Shown here in pieces: positions 23,971 to 31,967 of a stretch of DNA of 46,478 bases. The notes beneath the pieces were generated by a model. That model was not told the origin of the DNA. It worked only from the letters and a program-made list of their open reading frames with translations, and ran no database searches. The stretch's first letter is position 1; every line of letters begins with the position of its first letter. The position numbers were made by a program, and so were the translations under genes. Location: NCBI GenBank assembly GCA_964592155.1, contig CAZQDA010000012.1, positions 1 through 46,478 on the forward strand. The letters run 5' to 3'. The DNA is from Christensenella sp964592155 (GTDB lineage Bacteria; Bacillota; Clostridia; Christensenellales; Christensenellaceae).

Positions 23971-25434
23971 ATGGAAGAAAAGCAGCAGGGGCTGGAATGC
24001 AAAAATCTTGTATTTCGTTATGCGGAAACAAGCAAATACAGGGCGATAGACGGTGCGGAGCTGGCGATAGAGCCGGGGAAGATCACCGTATTGAGCGGTC
24101 CGTCAGGATGCGGAAAAAGTACGCTATTATATCTTCTGGCGGGGATTTATCCGCAGAACGCGGGTATAATCGACGAAGGAAGCGCGAGCATAGGCGGGGT
24201 GGAAATGAAGGACGTTCCGCCCTCTGAGCGCGCGCGAATTGTGGGAATGATGTTCCAGAATCCGGATTTGCAGTTTTGCATGGACACCGTACATGCAGAG
24301 CTCGTATTTTGTCTTGAAAATCTGGGCGAAGACCCGCAGGAAATGGATGGCAAAATCGATGAGGCGCTCGCGTTTTGCGGGATTTCGCATCTGAAGCAAA
24401 GAACCCTGCACACATTGTCGGGCGGAGAAAAACAAAAGGTGATGCTTGCCTGTGTCACCGTAATCTGCCCGCAATGGCTGCTGCTCGACGAGCCGTTTGC
24501 AAATATCGATCCGCAGTCCGCTGCTGAATTGATTGAAAAGCTGAAAAGGTTGCACGAAGAACGAGGCGTAAACATCGTGGCGGTCGATCATCAGGTTGCG
24601 CCGTGGCTGTCGGTTTTGGATGAGGTTATTCTACTTGGAGAGGGCGGTAGGATGCTTGAGTGTGGAATCACGCGGCAAACCCTGCATAAATTCCGGGACA
24701 CTTTTCAGGAGCTTGGCATTGTTTATCCTGGGCAAAACTATAGAGAAAAGCCGCCGGCGCAGCAGGAGAAACCGACGGCGGTTCTTTCCATTCGCGGACT
24801 TACGGCGGGCTATGATGGAAAATCGATCTTGAATCAACTGAACGCCGAATTTTACCGTGGCAAAGTTCATGCGATTACGGGCGCAAGCGGAAGCGGGAAG
24901 AGTACGTTGTTTTCAGTGCTGTGCGGCGTGATGCCCTATGAAGGAAGTATTCTGCTGGAAGGGCGCGAGCTGAAAAGCATGCGCAAAAAGGCAATGGCGC
25001 GTAAGCTGGGGTTTGTATTCCAGAATCCGCAGGATCAGTTTGTGGCGCAAAGCGTGTATGAAGAGATGGCGGTGAGCCTGAAAGCACGTTATGATGGCGA
25101 AGCGCTGAAATCAGAAATTAAGGAATACTTAAAAGAGGTGGGACTGTGGCGGCATCGTAATCTTTCGCCTTTTATGCTCAGTCAGGGACAGCAAAGGAGG
25201 CTTGCCGTCGCCGCGCTGCTGGCGTACGATTGCTCGGTGCTGGTGTGCGACGAGCCGACTTACGCGCAGGATTTGCACGCGCTGCTGTCTGTCATGAAGC
25301 TGCTGACAGACAGGGTAACGCAAAAGGACCTCACGCTCATTTTTTCCACACACGATATGCAGCTTGCAAAGGACTATGCGGATGTTTGGTATACGCTCGC
25401 GGACGGCGCTTTTGGCAGGGAGGATAAAAGATGA
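23971..25434 (+). CDS. ykoD: ECF transporter ATPase, fused double domain (YkoD)
   Basis: 487-aa energy-coupling ATPase with two complete ABC domains. Domain 1: Walker A SGPSGCGKST, Q-loop MMFQNPDLQF, signature LSGGEKQKVMLA, Walker B WLLLDEPFANID. Domain 2 from about 265: Walker A GASGSGKST, QNPQDQFV, variant signature LSQGQQRRLAVAA, Walker B VLVCDEPTYAQD. Both sites look catalytic. The gene overlaps the T-component gene by 4 nt. With YkoE and YkoC it forms a dedicated group I-like ECF importer. Confidence 0.94.
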   Translation: MEEKQQGLECKNLVFRYAETSKYRAIDGAELAIEPGKITVLSGPSGCGKSTLLYLLAGIYPQNAGIIDEGSASIGGVEMKDVPPSERARIVGMMFQNPDLQFCMDTVHAELVFCLENLGEDPQEMDGKIDEALAFCGISHLKQRTLHTLSGGEKQKVMLACVTVICPQWLLLDEPFANIDPQSAAELIEKLKRLHEERGVNIVAVDHQVAPWLSVLDEVILLGEGGRMLECGITRQTLHKFRDTFQELGIVYPGQNYREKPPAQQEKPTAVLSIRGLTAGYDGKSILNQLNAEFYRGKVHAITGASGSGKSTLFSVLCGVMPYEGSILLEGRELKSMRKKAMARKLGFVFQNPQDQFVAQSVYEEMAVSLKARYDGEALKSEIKEYLKEVGLWRHRNLSPFMLSQGQQRRLAVAALLAYDCSVLVCDEPTYAQDLHALLSVMKLLTDRVTQKDLTLIFSTHDMQLAKDYADVWYTLADGAFGREDKR

Positions 25435-26132
25435 AACAAATCAATCCATGCTATAAGCTTGTGGGAGTGCTGCTGCCGATCATCGTACTCGCGTTTTTTT
25501 ATAATATTGTTCTGAATTTCGTGATTGTAGGCGTTTGCATGGTTGTGCTGGCGTTTTCCAAAATCAACTGGAAAACGGCGCTCAAGATTTTAATTCCGGT
25601 TCTGATTCTTGCGGTTGGAATGTTTGTGACAGGCATGAAGTTTGCGGCGGACTCCAATATCGGCGTGGGCGCGCGCGACGGGCTTATTACAGATGATGCT
25701 GTGCGCAATGGATTGCAGCTGGCAAGCCGCGTGTTGGCATTCGCAAGTATGGGGATGCTGTTTGTGCTTACTACCGATACCATGAATCTTGTGCGCTCAA
25801 TGGAACAGCAGATGCGCATGCCCGCGAAATTTGTGTATGGACTTCTGGCGGCATTCCAGCTTCTGCCCAATATGCGCAGCGAATACCGCAAGACAAAAGC
25901 GGCGTTTTGGGCGCGCGGAATTTATCCCAATCCAATCTCACCCGCGCTGCTTGTTCCGCTCATGGTAAAGGCGGTGCGCTGGTCGGAGGCGCTTGCCGCC
26001 GCAATGGAATCCAAAGGCTTTGATGAAAAAGCGAAGCGCTCTTGCTATCATCCGCTGAAAGTGACCGCGTTTGACAGGCTTTTTCCGGTGCTTACGACGG
26101 GTCTTCTAATCTTGGGATTGTTGTTGATTTAA
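25431..26132 (+). CDS. ykoC: ECF transporter T component (YkoC/EcfT family)
   Basis: Transmembrane coupling subunit, 233 aa, four to six TM helices. It has the EcfT coupling motifs near the C-terminus: AFWARGIYPN and AAAMESKGFDEKAKRS (A-R-G type short motifs that contact the ATPase grooves). Start overlaps the YkoD stop (ATGA). Last gene of the TPP-controlled operon. Confidence 0.93.
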   Translation: MKQINPCYKLVGVLLPIIVLAFFYNIVLNFVIVGVCMVVLAFSKINWKTALKILIPVLILAVGMFVTGMKFAADSNIGVGARDGLITDDAVRNGLQLASRVLAFASMGMLFVLTTDTMNLVRSMEQQMRMPAKFVYGLLAAFQLLPNMRSEYRKTKAAFWARGIYPNPISPALLVPLMVKAVRWSEALAAAMESKGFDEKAKRSCYHPLKVTAFDRLFPVLTTGLLILGLLLI

Positions 26133-26157
26133 AATCTTGAGATTTTAAGAAAAGTCA

Positions 26158-26186
26158 TTGTGCAATTTGTAAAAATCTGATAGAAT
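26158..26186 (+). promoter_or_regulatory. Possible promoter before tRNA-Pro
   Basis: TTGTGC (26158-26163), 17-bp spacer, TAGAAT (26181-26186). The start would fall at the foot of the adjacent hairpin, so this assignment is uncertain. Confidence 0.4.
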
Positions 26187-26189
26187 AGG

Positions 26190-26215
26190 ATGGTGTCAGA
26201 AATGATACCATTTTT
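26190..26215 (+). terminator. Terminator-like hairpin between thiamine operon and tRNA
   Basis: ATGGTGTCA (26190-26198) pairs with TGATACCAT (26203-26211) over a GAAA loop, followed by four T. It probably ends the ykoEDC transcript. Confidence 0.6.
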
Positions 26216-26217
26216 AT

Positions 26218-26294
26218 CTGGGTGTGGCGCAGTTTGGTAGCGTGCTTGAATGGGGTTCAAGAGGTCGCAGGTTCAATTCCTGTCACCCAGACCA
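26218..26294 (+). tRNA. tRNA-Pro (anticodon GGG)
   Basis: A full cloverleaf of 77 nt with encoded CCA. Acceptor CTGGGTG pairs with CACCCAG and the discriminator is A. The D arm is GCGC/GCGT and the anticodon stem CTTGA/TCAAG, with loop ATGGGGT giving anticodon GGG. The T arm is GCAGG/CCTGT with TTCAATT loop. It reads CCC/CCU proline codons. Confidence 0.95.
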
Positions 26295-26299
26295 GTCCG

Positions 26300-26339
26300 A
26301 GTGTTCTTACAGCAATCGAGTTGTAAGAACACTTTTTTA
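26300..26339 (+). terminator. Intrinsic terminator of tRNA-Pro
   Basis: GTGTTCTTACA pairs with TGTAAGAACAC and is followed by six T. A closely similar hairpin recurs at 29567-29607. Confidence 0.9.
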
Positions 26340-26454
26340 TATGGCTTGCTCTAATCCTTCATACTTTGCCTTCACGCCCTTGCGAATCTGCATTTGTATA
26401 CTGCATTCTGATACGTCGGGTAAATCGGGAATATCTATCGATCCTAATAGGTTC

Positions 26455-27513
26455 TTATATTCCCAAGTCGGCAATAACATCTTTTACGCTTTGTATTTTA
26501 TTAATTCGATCAGGATTGGTACTGCAGAACAAAAGTCCGTTTTCAGTATCGCCATTTGCGGATTTTATTAGAACTTCTGAAATGCAGTATTTTGCAGTGC
26601 TGGGGTCGCAGGCTTTCAAACAATTGTAGCAATTTGTAATTTTCTCAGAACCATTCATCATTCTCTCTACAAACGAATTTCGCAGCACGCGAGCAGGCAT
26701 TCCAACTGGGCTATCAATGATTACCAGATCAGATTTTGTTGCAAGGATGTAAGCGTTTTTATAGTTTTCGTTCGCATCGCACTCATCTGTTGCAATAAAT
26801 CTCGTTCCAACTTGAACTCCATCAGCTCCCAAAGACATTGCATGGCTTACATCCACCGAATCAAAAATACCACCTGCAACAAAGACAGGGATGCCCTGTT
26901 GATATATTTCTTCATAGGTCTTTTTGAGTTCAATCACTTTTTTAACATCATCCTCAAAGATCTTAATGGTTTCATCTAAATTATCCAAGCTATTACGGTT
27001 GTATCCTTGATGTCCACCAGAATACGGACTTTCCATAATCAAAAAATCAGCCGTTGACTGATGCTTTTTATGCCAAAGATTTAGCAACACTTTAGCAGCT
27101 TTGAAAGACGACAGAACGGGAGCAATTTTAACATCCGTGCCTTTTGCCAAAGCAGGCAGTTCCAATGGCAACCCTGCGCCTGAAATAATTGCATCAACAC
27201 CAGCAGCAATCGCTGTTTTCACGTAATCCTCGTATAGCTGTGTTACAGACATAATATTTACGGCAACTACGCCATTGCCCTGTGCGAGTTCTTTTGCCTT
27301 TTCGATTTCCACAGGCAGTGTTTTCAAGTTTGTTTCTTCTGGTTGATCTTTAAAACGCGGATTGCCATATCCTATCTGTGCAGTGGAAACAACTCCCATG
27401 CCCCCCTCGTATGCAACTGCTCCTGCAAGCCTGGAACAACTAATACCAACCCCCATGCCGCCTTGAATTATGGCTTTTTTTAAGATTAGGCCTCCGATAT
27501 GTACTTCACTCAT
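26455..27513 (-). CDS. Nitronate monooxygenase family flavoprotein
   Basis: FMN-dependent TIM-barrel protein, 352 aa, of the NMO/2-nitropropane dioxygenase family, which also includes FabK enoyl reductases. Visible motifs: IIQGGMGVGIS at the N-terminus, SGAGLP, MESPYSGGHQG (flavin and substrate loop) and AGGIFDSVDVSHAMSLGADGVQVGTRF (FMN phosphate site). A cysteine-rich block CYNCLKAC with a further Cys follows near residue 300, as in long clostridial members. It may detoxify nitronates or act as a reductase; no fatty-acid genes are adjacent. Start follows AAGGAG. It begins an accessory region next to the tRNA. Confidence 0.88.
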   Translation of the reverse strand: MSEVHIGGLILKKAIIQGGMGVGISCSRLAGAVAYEGGMGVVSTAQIGYGNPRFKDQPEETNLKTLPVEIEKAKELAQGNGVVAVNIMSVTQLYEDYVKTAIAAGVDAIISGAGLPLELPALAKGTDVKIAPVLSSFKAAKVLLNLWHKKHQSTADFLIMESPYSGGHQGYNRNSLDNLDETIKIFEDDVKKVIELKKTYEEIYQQGIPVFVAGGIFDSVDVSHAMSLGADGVQVGTRFIATDECDANENYKNAYILATKSDLVIIDSPVGMPARVLRNSFVERMMNGSEKITNCYNCLKACDPSTAKYCISEVLIKSANGDTENGLLFCSTNPDRINKIQSVKDVIADLGI

Positions 27514-27679
27514 CTTTTCTCCTTATGTTTTAAGGCAACGCCGCGCCTGCTCGGTCGGTTATTGCCATCTCGCAATCCCCCTGAACCTTTATAATCCCAA
27601 ATTGATTATAACATGCTTGATGTTCCATATGCTACTTTATTAGCTAAACACCAATGTAGTATTCCTATTCGCGTTACTA

Positions 27680-28002
27680 CCGAAAGGACAAATTGCCCGA
27701 ATTAGTCACATCGGCAGTACAGCAATAAAGGGGATATGGGCGAAGTCTATTGTAGATATTTTAATTGAAATAAAACCTGATTCCTTTATCAAACAAATGA
27801 AAGAAATTTTGATAAGCAATAGTTATATTTGTATGAGATGAAATGAATATAGAATGTCTTTAATAAAGGTTATACGGAGAACGGTTTTTCTGAAGAAGTA
27901 TTTCATCTGCATTATACTGCCAGAAAAGCACGGTTATTTGCTGTCTTGAAAAATAGCATACAGCGCAGTACAATAGAATCAATCGAATACGTGCAAGGAT
28001 AA
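27680..28002 (+). pseudogene. Decayed GrpB (UPF0157) family gene
   Basis: Translation in shifting frames gives GrpB-family pieces. RISHIGSTAIKGIWAK and SIVDILIEI come first (from about 27698) and run into an in-frame stop after ICMR. A frame change then leads to FNKGYTENGFSEEVFHLHY, a hallmark of the GrpB nucleotidyltransferase-like fold. The C-terminal part is short and ends at 28002. No intact start is evident. At least one stop and one frameshift show the gene is dead. The gap 27514-28102 otherwise holds only the YjdF promoter and leader. Confidence 0.75.
27946..27974 (+). promoter_or_regulatory. Promoter of yjdF within the GrpB remnant
   Basis: TTGAAA (27946-27951), 17-bp spacer, TACAAT (27969-27974). 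Start near 27981 gives a leader of about 120 nt before the GTG start of yjdF. Confidence 0.6.
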
Positions 28003-28003
28003 A

Positions 28004-28098
28004 AACACGGTCCGGCCGGTAGTCCGGACGCAGTGAAAAGCTGTCAGTAACCTGCCTCCATGGTTGTCCGTTCTTTGCCGCCTATTAAAGGGGGCATT
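28004..28098 (+). ncRNA. Candidate yjdF-type (azaaromatic) riboswitch
   Basis: The leader of the yjdF homologue contains GTCCGGCCGG/CCGGAC pairing elements, a GCAGTGAAAAGCTG segment, AACCTGCC, and the ribosome site AAAGGGGG at its 3' end. Known yjdF riboswitches precede exactly this gene family and control ribosome access. I identify it mainly by position and general layout and have not aligned it to the family model. Confidence 0.5.
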
Positions 28099-28102
28099 TG
28101 TT

Positions 28103-28522
28103 GTGCAAAAAAGCAGGTTGACCGTGTATTATGAAGATCCATTTTGGGTTGCTGTGTTTGAACGAATTTCTGATGGAAAACTGGAAGCGTGCAAAGTTAC
28201 TTTCGGCGCAGAGCCAAAGGATTATGAGGTGTACAATTATTTTCTTACCCATTGGCACTGTCTGCGGTTCAGCCCGCCGGTGGTGGCGAATGTGAAGTTT
28301 GAATGTGAAACACGCATGAACCCCAAACGAATGCAACGTCGGATCAACCGACAGCTTGCTTTGCATGGGCCGGAGACAAAAGCGCGGCAGGCGTTGAAGG
28401 AACAGCAGGCTGTGGGAAAAGCAGCCAGAAAAACGAAGACCCGCCAACAAAAAGAGGCGGAGCAAAAGCAGGCATTTGAACAAAAACAACAGAAACGCAA
28501 AGAAAAGCACAGGGGTCGCTAA
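28103..28522 (+). CDS. yjdF: YjdF family protein (DUF2992)
   Basis: A 139-aa DUF2992 protein. The N-terminal half has the family signature: RLTVYYEDPFWVAVFERISDGK, then FGAEPKDYEVYNYFL. The C-terminal 50 residues are a highly charged Lys/Gln/Glu helix typical of YjdF (KEAEQKQAFEQKQQKRKEK), suggesting nucleic-acid or ribosome contact. Genes of this family lie behind riboswitches that sense azaaromatic compounds, so a protective role against such molecules is suspected but unproven. GTG at 28103 is chosen for the site AAAGGGGG; the open frame to 28064 lies in the riboswitch. Confidence 0.88.
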   Translation: MQKSRLTVYYEDPFWVAVFERISDGKLEACKVTFGAEPKDYEVYNYFLTHWHCLRFSPPVVANVKFECETRMNPKRMQRRINRQLALHGPETKARQALKEQQAVGKAARKTKTRQQKEAEQKQAFEQKQQKRKEKHRGR

Positions 28523-28721
28523 TGATTCTAAAGCGGTAGCCGCTTATAGATGAGGGTTTCTGATCAAACACAAGGCGCGGCCATTATGCAGAACTATTTT
28601 AAATCTCGAGATGAATTTTGGAAAAAACTGGCCTGCTTTATCGTGCTTTTCGTTTTTTCTTTCCAAAGAAATCATCTAGCTATTGAGCGGTGACTTTTTT
28701 CTTTCAACCTTGAACGTTTCA

Positions 28722-29273
28722 TTACACATTCCGTCCGAGTTCTTCTGCTTTGTCCAGAATGCCCGACCTTTCTATCGCGCCCTCGCCATCCACACCGCCT
28801 ATTTGAAGTATTCCGCGGTCTTTCCAACCGAGAAAGTCAGCGGACAAGTGATACATTGTTAAAATAGGCTGATATTCTTCTTCGTTCGTATCCCCGCCGC
28901 ACACAAAAAGATAACATTCCTTGATTGCCAGCTTGCGTAAGCCTCCTGAGCCGCCATAAGCATAAAGCTTGTCAATCGCGCCTTTGATTTGGGCAGGGAA
29001 AGAAAGCCAGTAAAGCGGAGTAGAAATCAAAATGACATCGCAGCTTTCCAGCAACGGCTCAAGTTCATTGAAATCATCCTTGACGGAGCAGGCCGTACCG
29101 GTACTCCAGCAAGTATCACAGGCGTTGCATCCGCCAATATTTTTAAAAGCGGTCTCAAACTTTGTAACGCTATGTCCAGCCTGATCTGCGCCTTTCATGA
29201 AAGCGTTTGCCATTTTGTCCGTATTGCCGTTTTTTCTGGGACTTGCCGTTAAAATCAGCACTTTTTTACGCAT
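28722..29273 (-). CDS. NADPH-dependent FMN reductase / flavodoxin-fold protein
   Basis: 183-aa flavodoxin-like oxidoreductase. FMN-phosphate loop TASPRKNGNTDKMA at residues 9-22 and the second flavin loop STPLYWLSFPAQIKGAIDKLY (about 85-105) fit the NADPH-dependent FMN reductase/iron-sulfur flavoprotein group. CNACDTCWSTGTAC (about 49-62) resembles the cysteine cluster site of iron-sulfur flavoproteins (CxxCxxC), so it may bind [4Fe-4S]. The enzyme would pass electrons from NAD(P)H or ferredoxin to quinones or oxygen species. The gene has its own promoter. Confidence 0.88.
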   Translation of the reverse strand: MRKKVLILTASPRKNGNTDKMANAFMKGADQAGHSVTKFETAFKNIGGCNACDTCWSTGTACSVKDDFNELEPLLESCDVILISTPLYWLSFPAQIKGAIDKLYAYGGSGGLRKLAIKECYLFVCGGDTNEEEYQPILTMYHLSADFLGWKDRGILQIGGVDGEGAIERSGILDKAEELGRNV

Positions 29274-29315
29274 GGGATTCCCTCCTCGAAACGATTGACT
29301 AACAATGATGTATTC

Positions 29316-29343
29316 ATTATACTATGTCCGTAAAAACAATCAA
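29316..29343 (-). promoter_or_regulatory. Promoter of the flavin reductase gene
   Basis: On the minus strand TTGATT (29338-29343) and a perfect TATAAT (29316-29321) are 16 bp apart, about 45 bp before the start codon. Confidence 0.65.
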
Positions 29344-29566
29344 GTGCGTAAAATTTAGATGCATATAGAGCGACCAAAAGCCTTGCCTGTTTCGTATTTT
29401 ATGGCAATGTGGAGGGGATATATGATGTATGATATAGGCGATTTATTTCACCGGATGTTTTCAAAAGTGATTGCAGATGAACATAGTCGCTGCGCTTTTA
29501 GACTACCGCTGTTAATCGCCGGAAATGCCGTTGTTGAATAGAGGTTGATGGAAAAATGTGGAATCC

Positions 29567-29607
29567 AAAAGCGTTCTTACAGCATTAAGTTGTAAAAACG
29601 CTTTTTC
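29567..29607. terminator. Hairpin terminator resembling that of tRNA-Pro
   Basis: GCGTTCTTACA pairs with TGTAAAAACGC, with T-rich flank on both strands. It ends the methyltransferase transcript. GTTCTTACAGCA and GTTGTAA are shared with the tRNA-Pro terminator 3.27 kb away. Confidence 0.7.
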
Positions 29608-29620
29608 TGAGGATTAAGTT

Positions 29621-30385
29621 TTAGTCTTTTTTTCTTGCCGCCAAAACAATGAGAGCAATGTCGTCGTTTGTGTCGGCCCTTAAAAAATCTTCATCACTAA
29701 AGTTGTTGGCCTCTAAAGCCTCCTGTTCGATGATATCGGCGAATAGATGCATATGGTCTTTTGCCCACTTTGCCCATGGCTCCCATATGGCCTTTGGATT
29801 TTCCATCTCGTAGCAGGTGGTTATGCTCGCAATCCCGGTCTTTTCCCAGAGATGACGCCACCAGCCTTTGCTGTGAAAGGTGAACATTTCGGGGTTCCAG
29901 TATTTTTCCAGTGTTGGCGGATAGCCTTTTTCAAACTCTCTTACAAGGCCGGGCACAACAATGCCAAATTGTCCGCCGGATTTTACCAGCCTTGAAAATA
30001 CTTCTGGGAAATATGTTTCGCTTGTGCCGTAATAATTGTAACTGTCGATGGATATGGCAGCATCAAAGAATCCATCCGCATAGGGCAGCGCATGGGCTTC
30101 TGCGCGGATCGGCGTTACGCTGCCCGATACACCGGCCTGCTCAAAGCGGCGCAGATTCTCTGTGGCGCTGATCCACAGGTCATTGGCAAAGACGGTTACG
30201 CCATATTCCTTTGCCAGAAACACGCTGGTAATTCCCTTGCCGCAGCCCATGTCCAGAACTTTCATGCCCGGTCGCAAATCCATATGTCCGCACAAATCCT
30301 CGAGAAGCCATAAAGGATTTGGCCCCATCCAGTTTTCCTCTATCCAGTTTGAATCATATTTTTTTGTTTTGATGTACTTTTCCAT
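29621..30385 (-). CDS. Class I SAM-dependent methyltransferase
   Basis: 254-aa methyltransferase of the cyclopropane synthase/UbiE-like fold. SAM motif I is VLDMGCGKGITSVFLAKEYG (about 47-66), the acidic residue after strand 2 is in ANDLW, and motif II is FDAAISIDSYNYYG. The C-terminal part with many Trp residues (WWRHLWEKTG, AIWEPWAKWAKDH) is typical of clostridial small-molecule methyltransferases of unknown target. Start at the ATG after AAGGAGCGG; an earlier ATG seven codons upstream overlaps that site. No clue to substrate from neighbours. Confidence 0.87.
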   Translation of the reverse strand: MEKYIKTKKYDSNWIEENWMGPNPLWLLEDLCGHMDLRPGMKVLDMGCGKGITSVFLAKEYGVTVFANDLWISATENLRRFEQAGVSGSVTPIRAEAHALPYADGFFDAAISIDSYNYYGTSETYFPEVFSRLVKSGGQFGIVVPGLVREFEKGYPPTLEKYWNPEMFTFHSKGWWRHLWEKTGIASITTCYEMENPKAIWEPWAKWAKDHMHLFADIIEQEALEANNFSDEDFLRADTNDDIALIVLAARKKD

Positions 30386-30517
30386 TTTCCGCTCCTTCTC
30401 TTTCATTGCGTGGATGCCGTGTTGTTTTGCATCCTTATGCTGATGAAAAGTGTAGCATGGCTTGCGGGGAAATGCTCCCTATCAAATGGTTCAGAAGCAA
30501 AAAGGCGACAGGATGTA

Positions 30518-30814
30518 TCATCCGTGCCGCCCTTTTTGGTTACGATCGTTTTTTATAGCGGATAATATTTTATACACCGTCTTGGGGGACAAATAATATT
30601 GCCTCGCCAATATTTCAACAGACGCACCGCGTTGATGGCGCTCATAAATTTCCTGATTGCGCCGGTCAAGCTGATTTCTGCTGTTTTTCAGTTCGCCCCA
30701 TTGCTTTTTATGTTCAATGCTCCGGGGGATGTAGATATATTCTCCGTCAATATGTTTTTGTATTGCTTCCAGCAAATAAGCGGGAAGCACGCTAACTGCG
30801 TTTTTATAGCCCAT
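30518..30814 (-). CDS. CD3324 family protein, Mor-like helix-turn-helix
   Basis: 98-aa small DNA-binding protein. The N-terminus (YKNAVSVLPAYLLEAIQKHIDGEYIYIPR) is the hallmark of the CD3324 family in Clostridia. The C-terminal half has a helix-turn-helix: GASVEILARQYYLSPKTVYKIL. It resembles Mor-type phage activators. Probably a transcription regulator of unknown targets. The start has an AGGAGG site. The region to the right (30815-31068) holds AT-rich sequence and a terminator, with no gene I can support. Confidence 0.85.
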   Translation of the reverse strand: MGYKNAVSVLPAYLLEAIQKHIDGEYIYIPRSIEHKKQWGELKNSRNQLDRRNQEIYERHQRGASVEILARQYYLSPKTVYKILSAIKNDRNQKGRHG

Positions 30815-31001
30815 TATGCTGATCCTCCTAAAATAATCGTCTTAGGATCGAGCAAAGACTATCTTACAACATGTTTGCTATGCGACAGCCTTTGCTCCGC
30901 ATAATACCGACTCCAAATAATATTGATTGATCATCTCAATTCCTTTCTTGCTGACTGTATTTTATACTTTGCCAGTATTCTATCACAAATGAGCTAATAT
31001 G

Positions 31002-31036
31002 AAAAGCCGGAAAGGATTTTAACATCCATTCCGGCA
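31002..31036 (-). terminator. Terminator of the DUF4177 gene
   Basis: GCCGGAA (31006-31012) pairs with TTCCGGC (31029-31035); on the minus strand it is followed by TTTT. Confidence 0.6.
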
Positions 31037-31068
31037 AAATAAACATTGTTCTTGATCATTTTTCAAAG

Positions 31069-31245
31069 CTACTCGGTCTCGCGTTTTAACAGCACCAGAA
31101 GATGGTGACTTTCAACTCCCTCGAGAATGCACATATTGACGACCTCCCAGCCTTTTTGACCCAGCAGGTTTATTTCTTTTGAAAATTCTGTCTCAAAATC
31201 GTGAATTTTTGTGAGACGGATTGTTTTATATTCGAATTTTTTCAT
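31069..31245 (-). CDS. DUF4177 family small protein
   Basis: 58-aa protein with the DUF4177 pattern FEYKTIRL, then a Leu-rich helix LLGQKGWEVVNMCIL and the closing HLLVLLKR strand. The function of the family is unknown. The ATG at 31245 follows AAAGGA; the longer frame upstream is hydrophobic and lacks a ribosome site. Single gene with its own terminator. Confidence 0.8.
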   Translation of the reverse strand: MKKFEYKTIRLTKIHDFETEFSKEINLLGQKGWEVVNMCILEGVESHHLLVLLKRETE

Positions 31246-31406
31246 AAGCCCACATCCTTTCCTGAATACTATAACACAATTGATGATAAATGAAACACAG
31301 AAAAGGGACAAAGAATTTTCTATACCGATAGATTTTGGCAGTTGGGCATGCTAAAATAGACTTACGGTTTAATAGACCGGAAATATAAAAACAGGAGTGT
31401 TTTTTT

Positions 31407-31829
31407 ATGCAGCTTGAATTATTTATCAATTTCGATGGAAACTGCCGTGAGGCAGTGGAATTTTACGCCGGAGTATTTCGGTCGACGGTACACAATTTGA
31501 TGACTTATTCGCAGGTGCCGCCGGATGAAAGTCATCCTGTCGCGCCGGAAGATATGGATCGAGTTATGTATGCCGGAATACCGATTGGAGGCATGACAGT
31601 GATGTTTATGGATATGCCTTCCGGTTCTGCTCTCACAGTGGGAGATAATATCAATCCAACCATAAACATAGATGACAAAGAAGAAATAAAAAGGATTTTC
31701 AACGAGCTCAAAGATGGCGGCGAAGTTTATATGGACTTGCAAAAAACCTTTTACAGTGAGCTGTATGGCATGGTGAAAGATAAGTTTGGTGTGATCTGGC
31801 ACATTTTGTACTACGTTGCCCAGCAATAA
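31407..31829 (+). CDS. VOC family protein, PhnB-like
   Basis: 140-aa vicinal-oxygen-chelate (glyoxalase/bleomycin-resistance fold) protein of the PhnB/3-demethylubiquinone type. LFINFDGNCREAVEFYAGVF is the diagnostic N-terminus, with IGGMTVMFMDMPSG in the middle and DKFGVIWHILY at the end. Such proteins bind small molecules or metals; many are of unknown role. Site CAGGAGTG before the ATG. Followed by a strong terminator. Confidence 0.9.
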   Translation: MQLELFINFDGNCREAVEFYAGVFRSTVHNLMTYSQVPPDESHPVAPEDMDRVMYAGIPIGGMTVMFMDMPSGSALTVGDNINPTINIDDKEEIKRIFNELKDGGEVYMDLQKTFYSELYGMVKDKFGVIWHILYYVAQQ

Positions 31830-31844
31830 ATGAAGATAGGGAGG

Positions 31845-31879
31845 GATACTTCGGATCAAGAAGATCCGAAGTATCTTTT
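31845..31879 (+). terminator. Intrinsic terminator of the VOC gene
   Basis: GATACTTCGGATC and GATCCGAAGTATC form a perfect 13-bp stem followed by TTTT. Confidence 0.9.
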
Positions 31880-31967
31880 GACTGGTGTGCGATGCGCAAT
31901 ATAATACTTGATAAAAAATGTATACATTAATGCCGGTGCGGCTTTGCTGCCGGCGAGGGGGAATCAT

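Larger units (their letters stand above)
29274..29620. other. Intergenic stretch with promoter and terminator, no firm gene
   Basis: It holds the minus-strand promoter of the flavin reductase (29316-29343) and a hairpin (29567-29607). A short plus-strand frame beginning MMYDIGDLFHRMF near 29421 has a GGAGGGG site and could encode about 40 aa. I do not recognise it; it may be a remnant. Confidence 0.4.

Noticed and set aside
29359..29541. 60-aa frame between flavin reductase and methyltransferase
   Set aside because: The sequence matches no family I know. A shorter version from about 29421 has a fair ribosome site, so it is mentioned as intergenic content but not called as a gene.
26455..29607. 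Integrated mobile element at tRNA-Pro
   Set aside because: No integrase, transposase or phage gene is present and no long direct repeat of the tRNA end is found; only the terminator similarity remains, reported as a weak finding.
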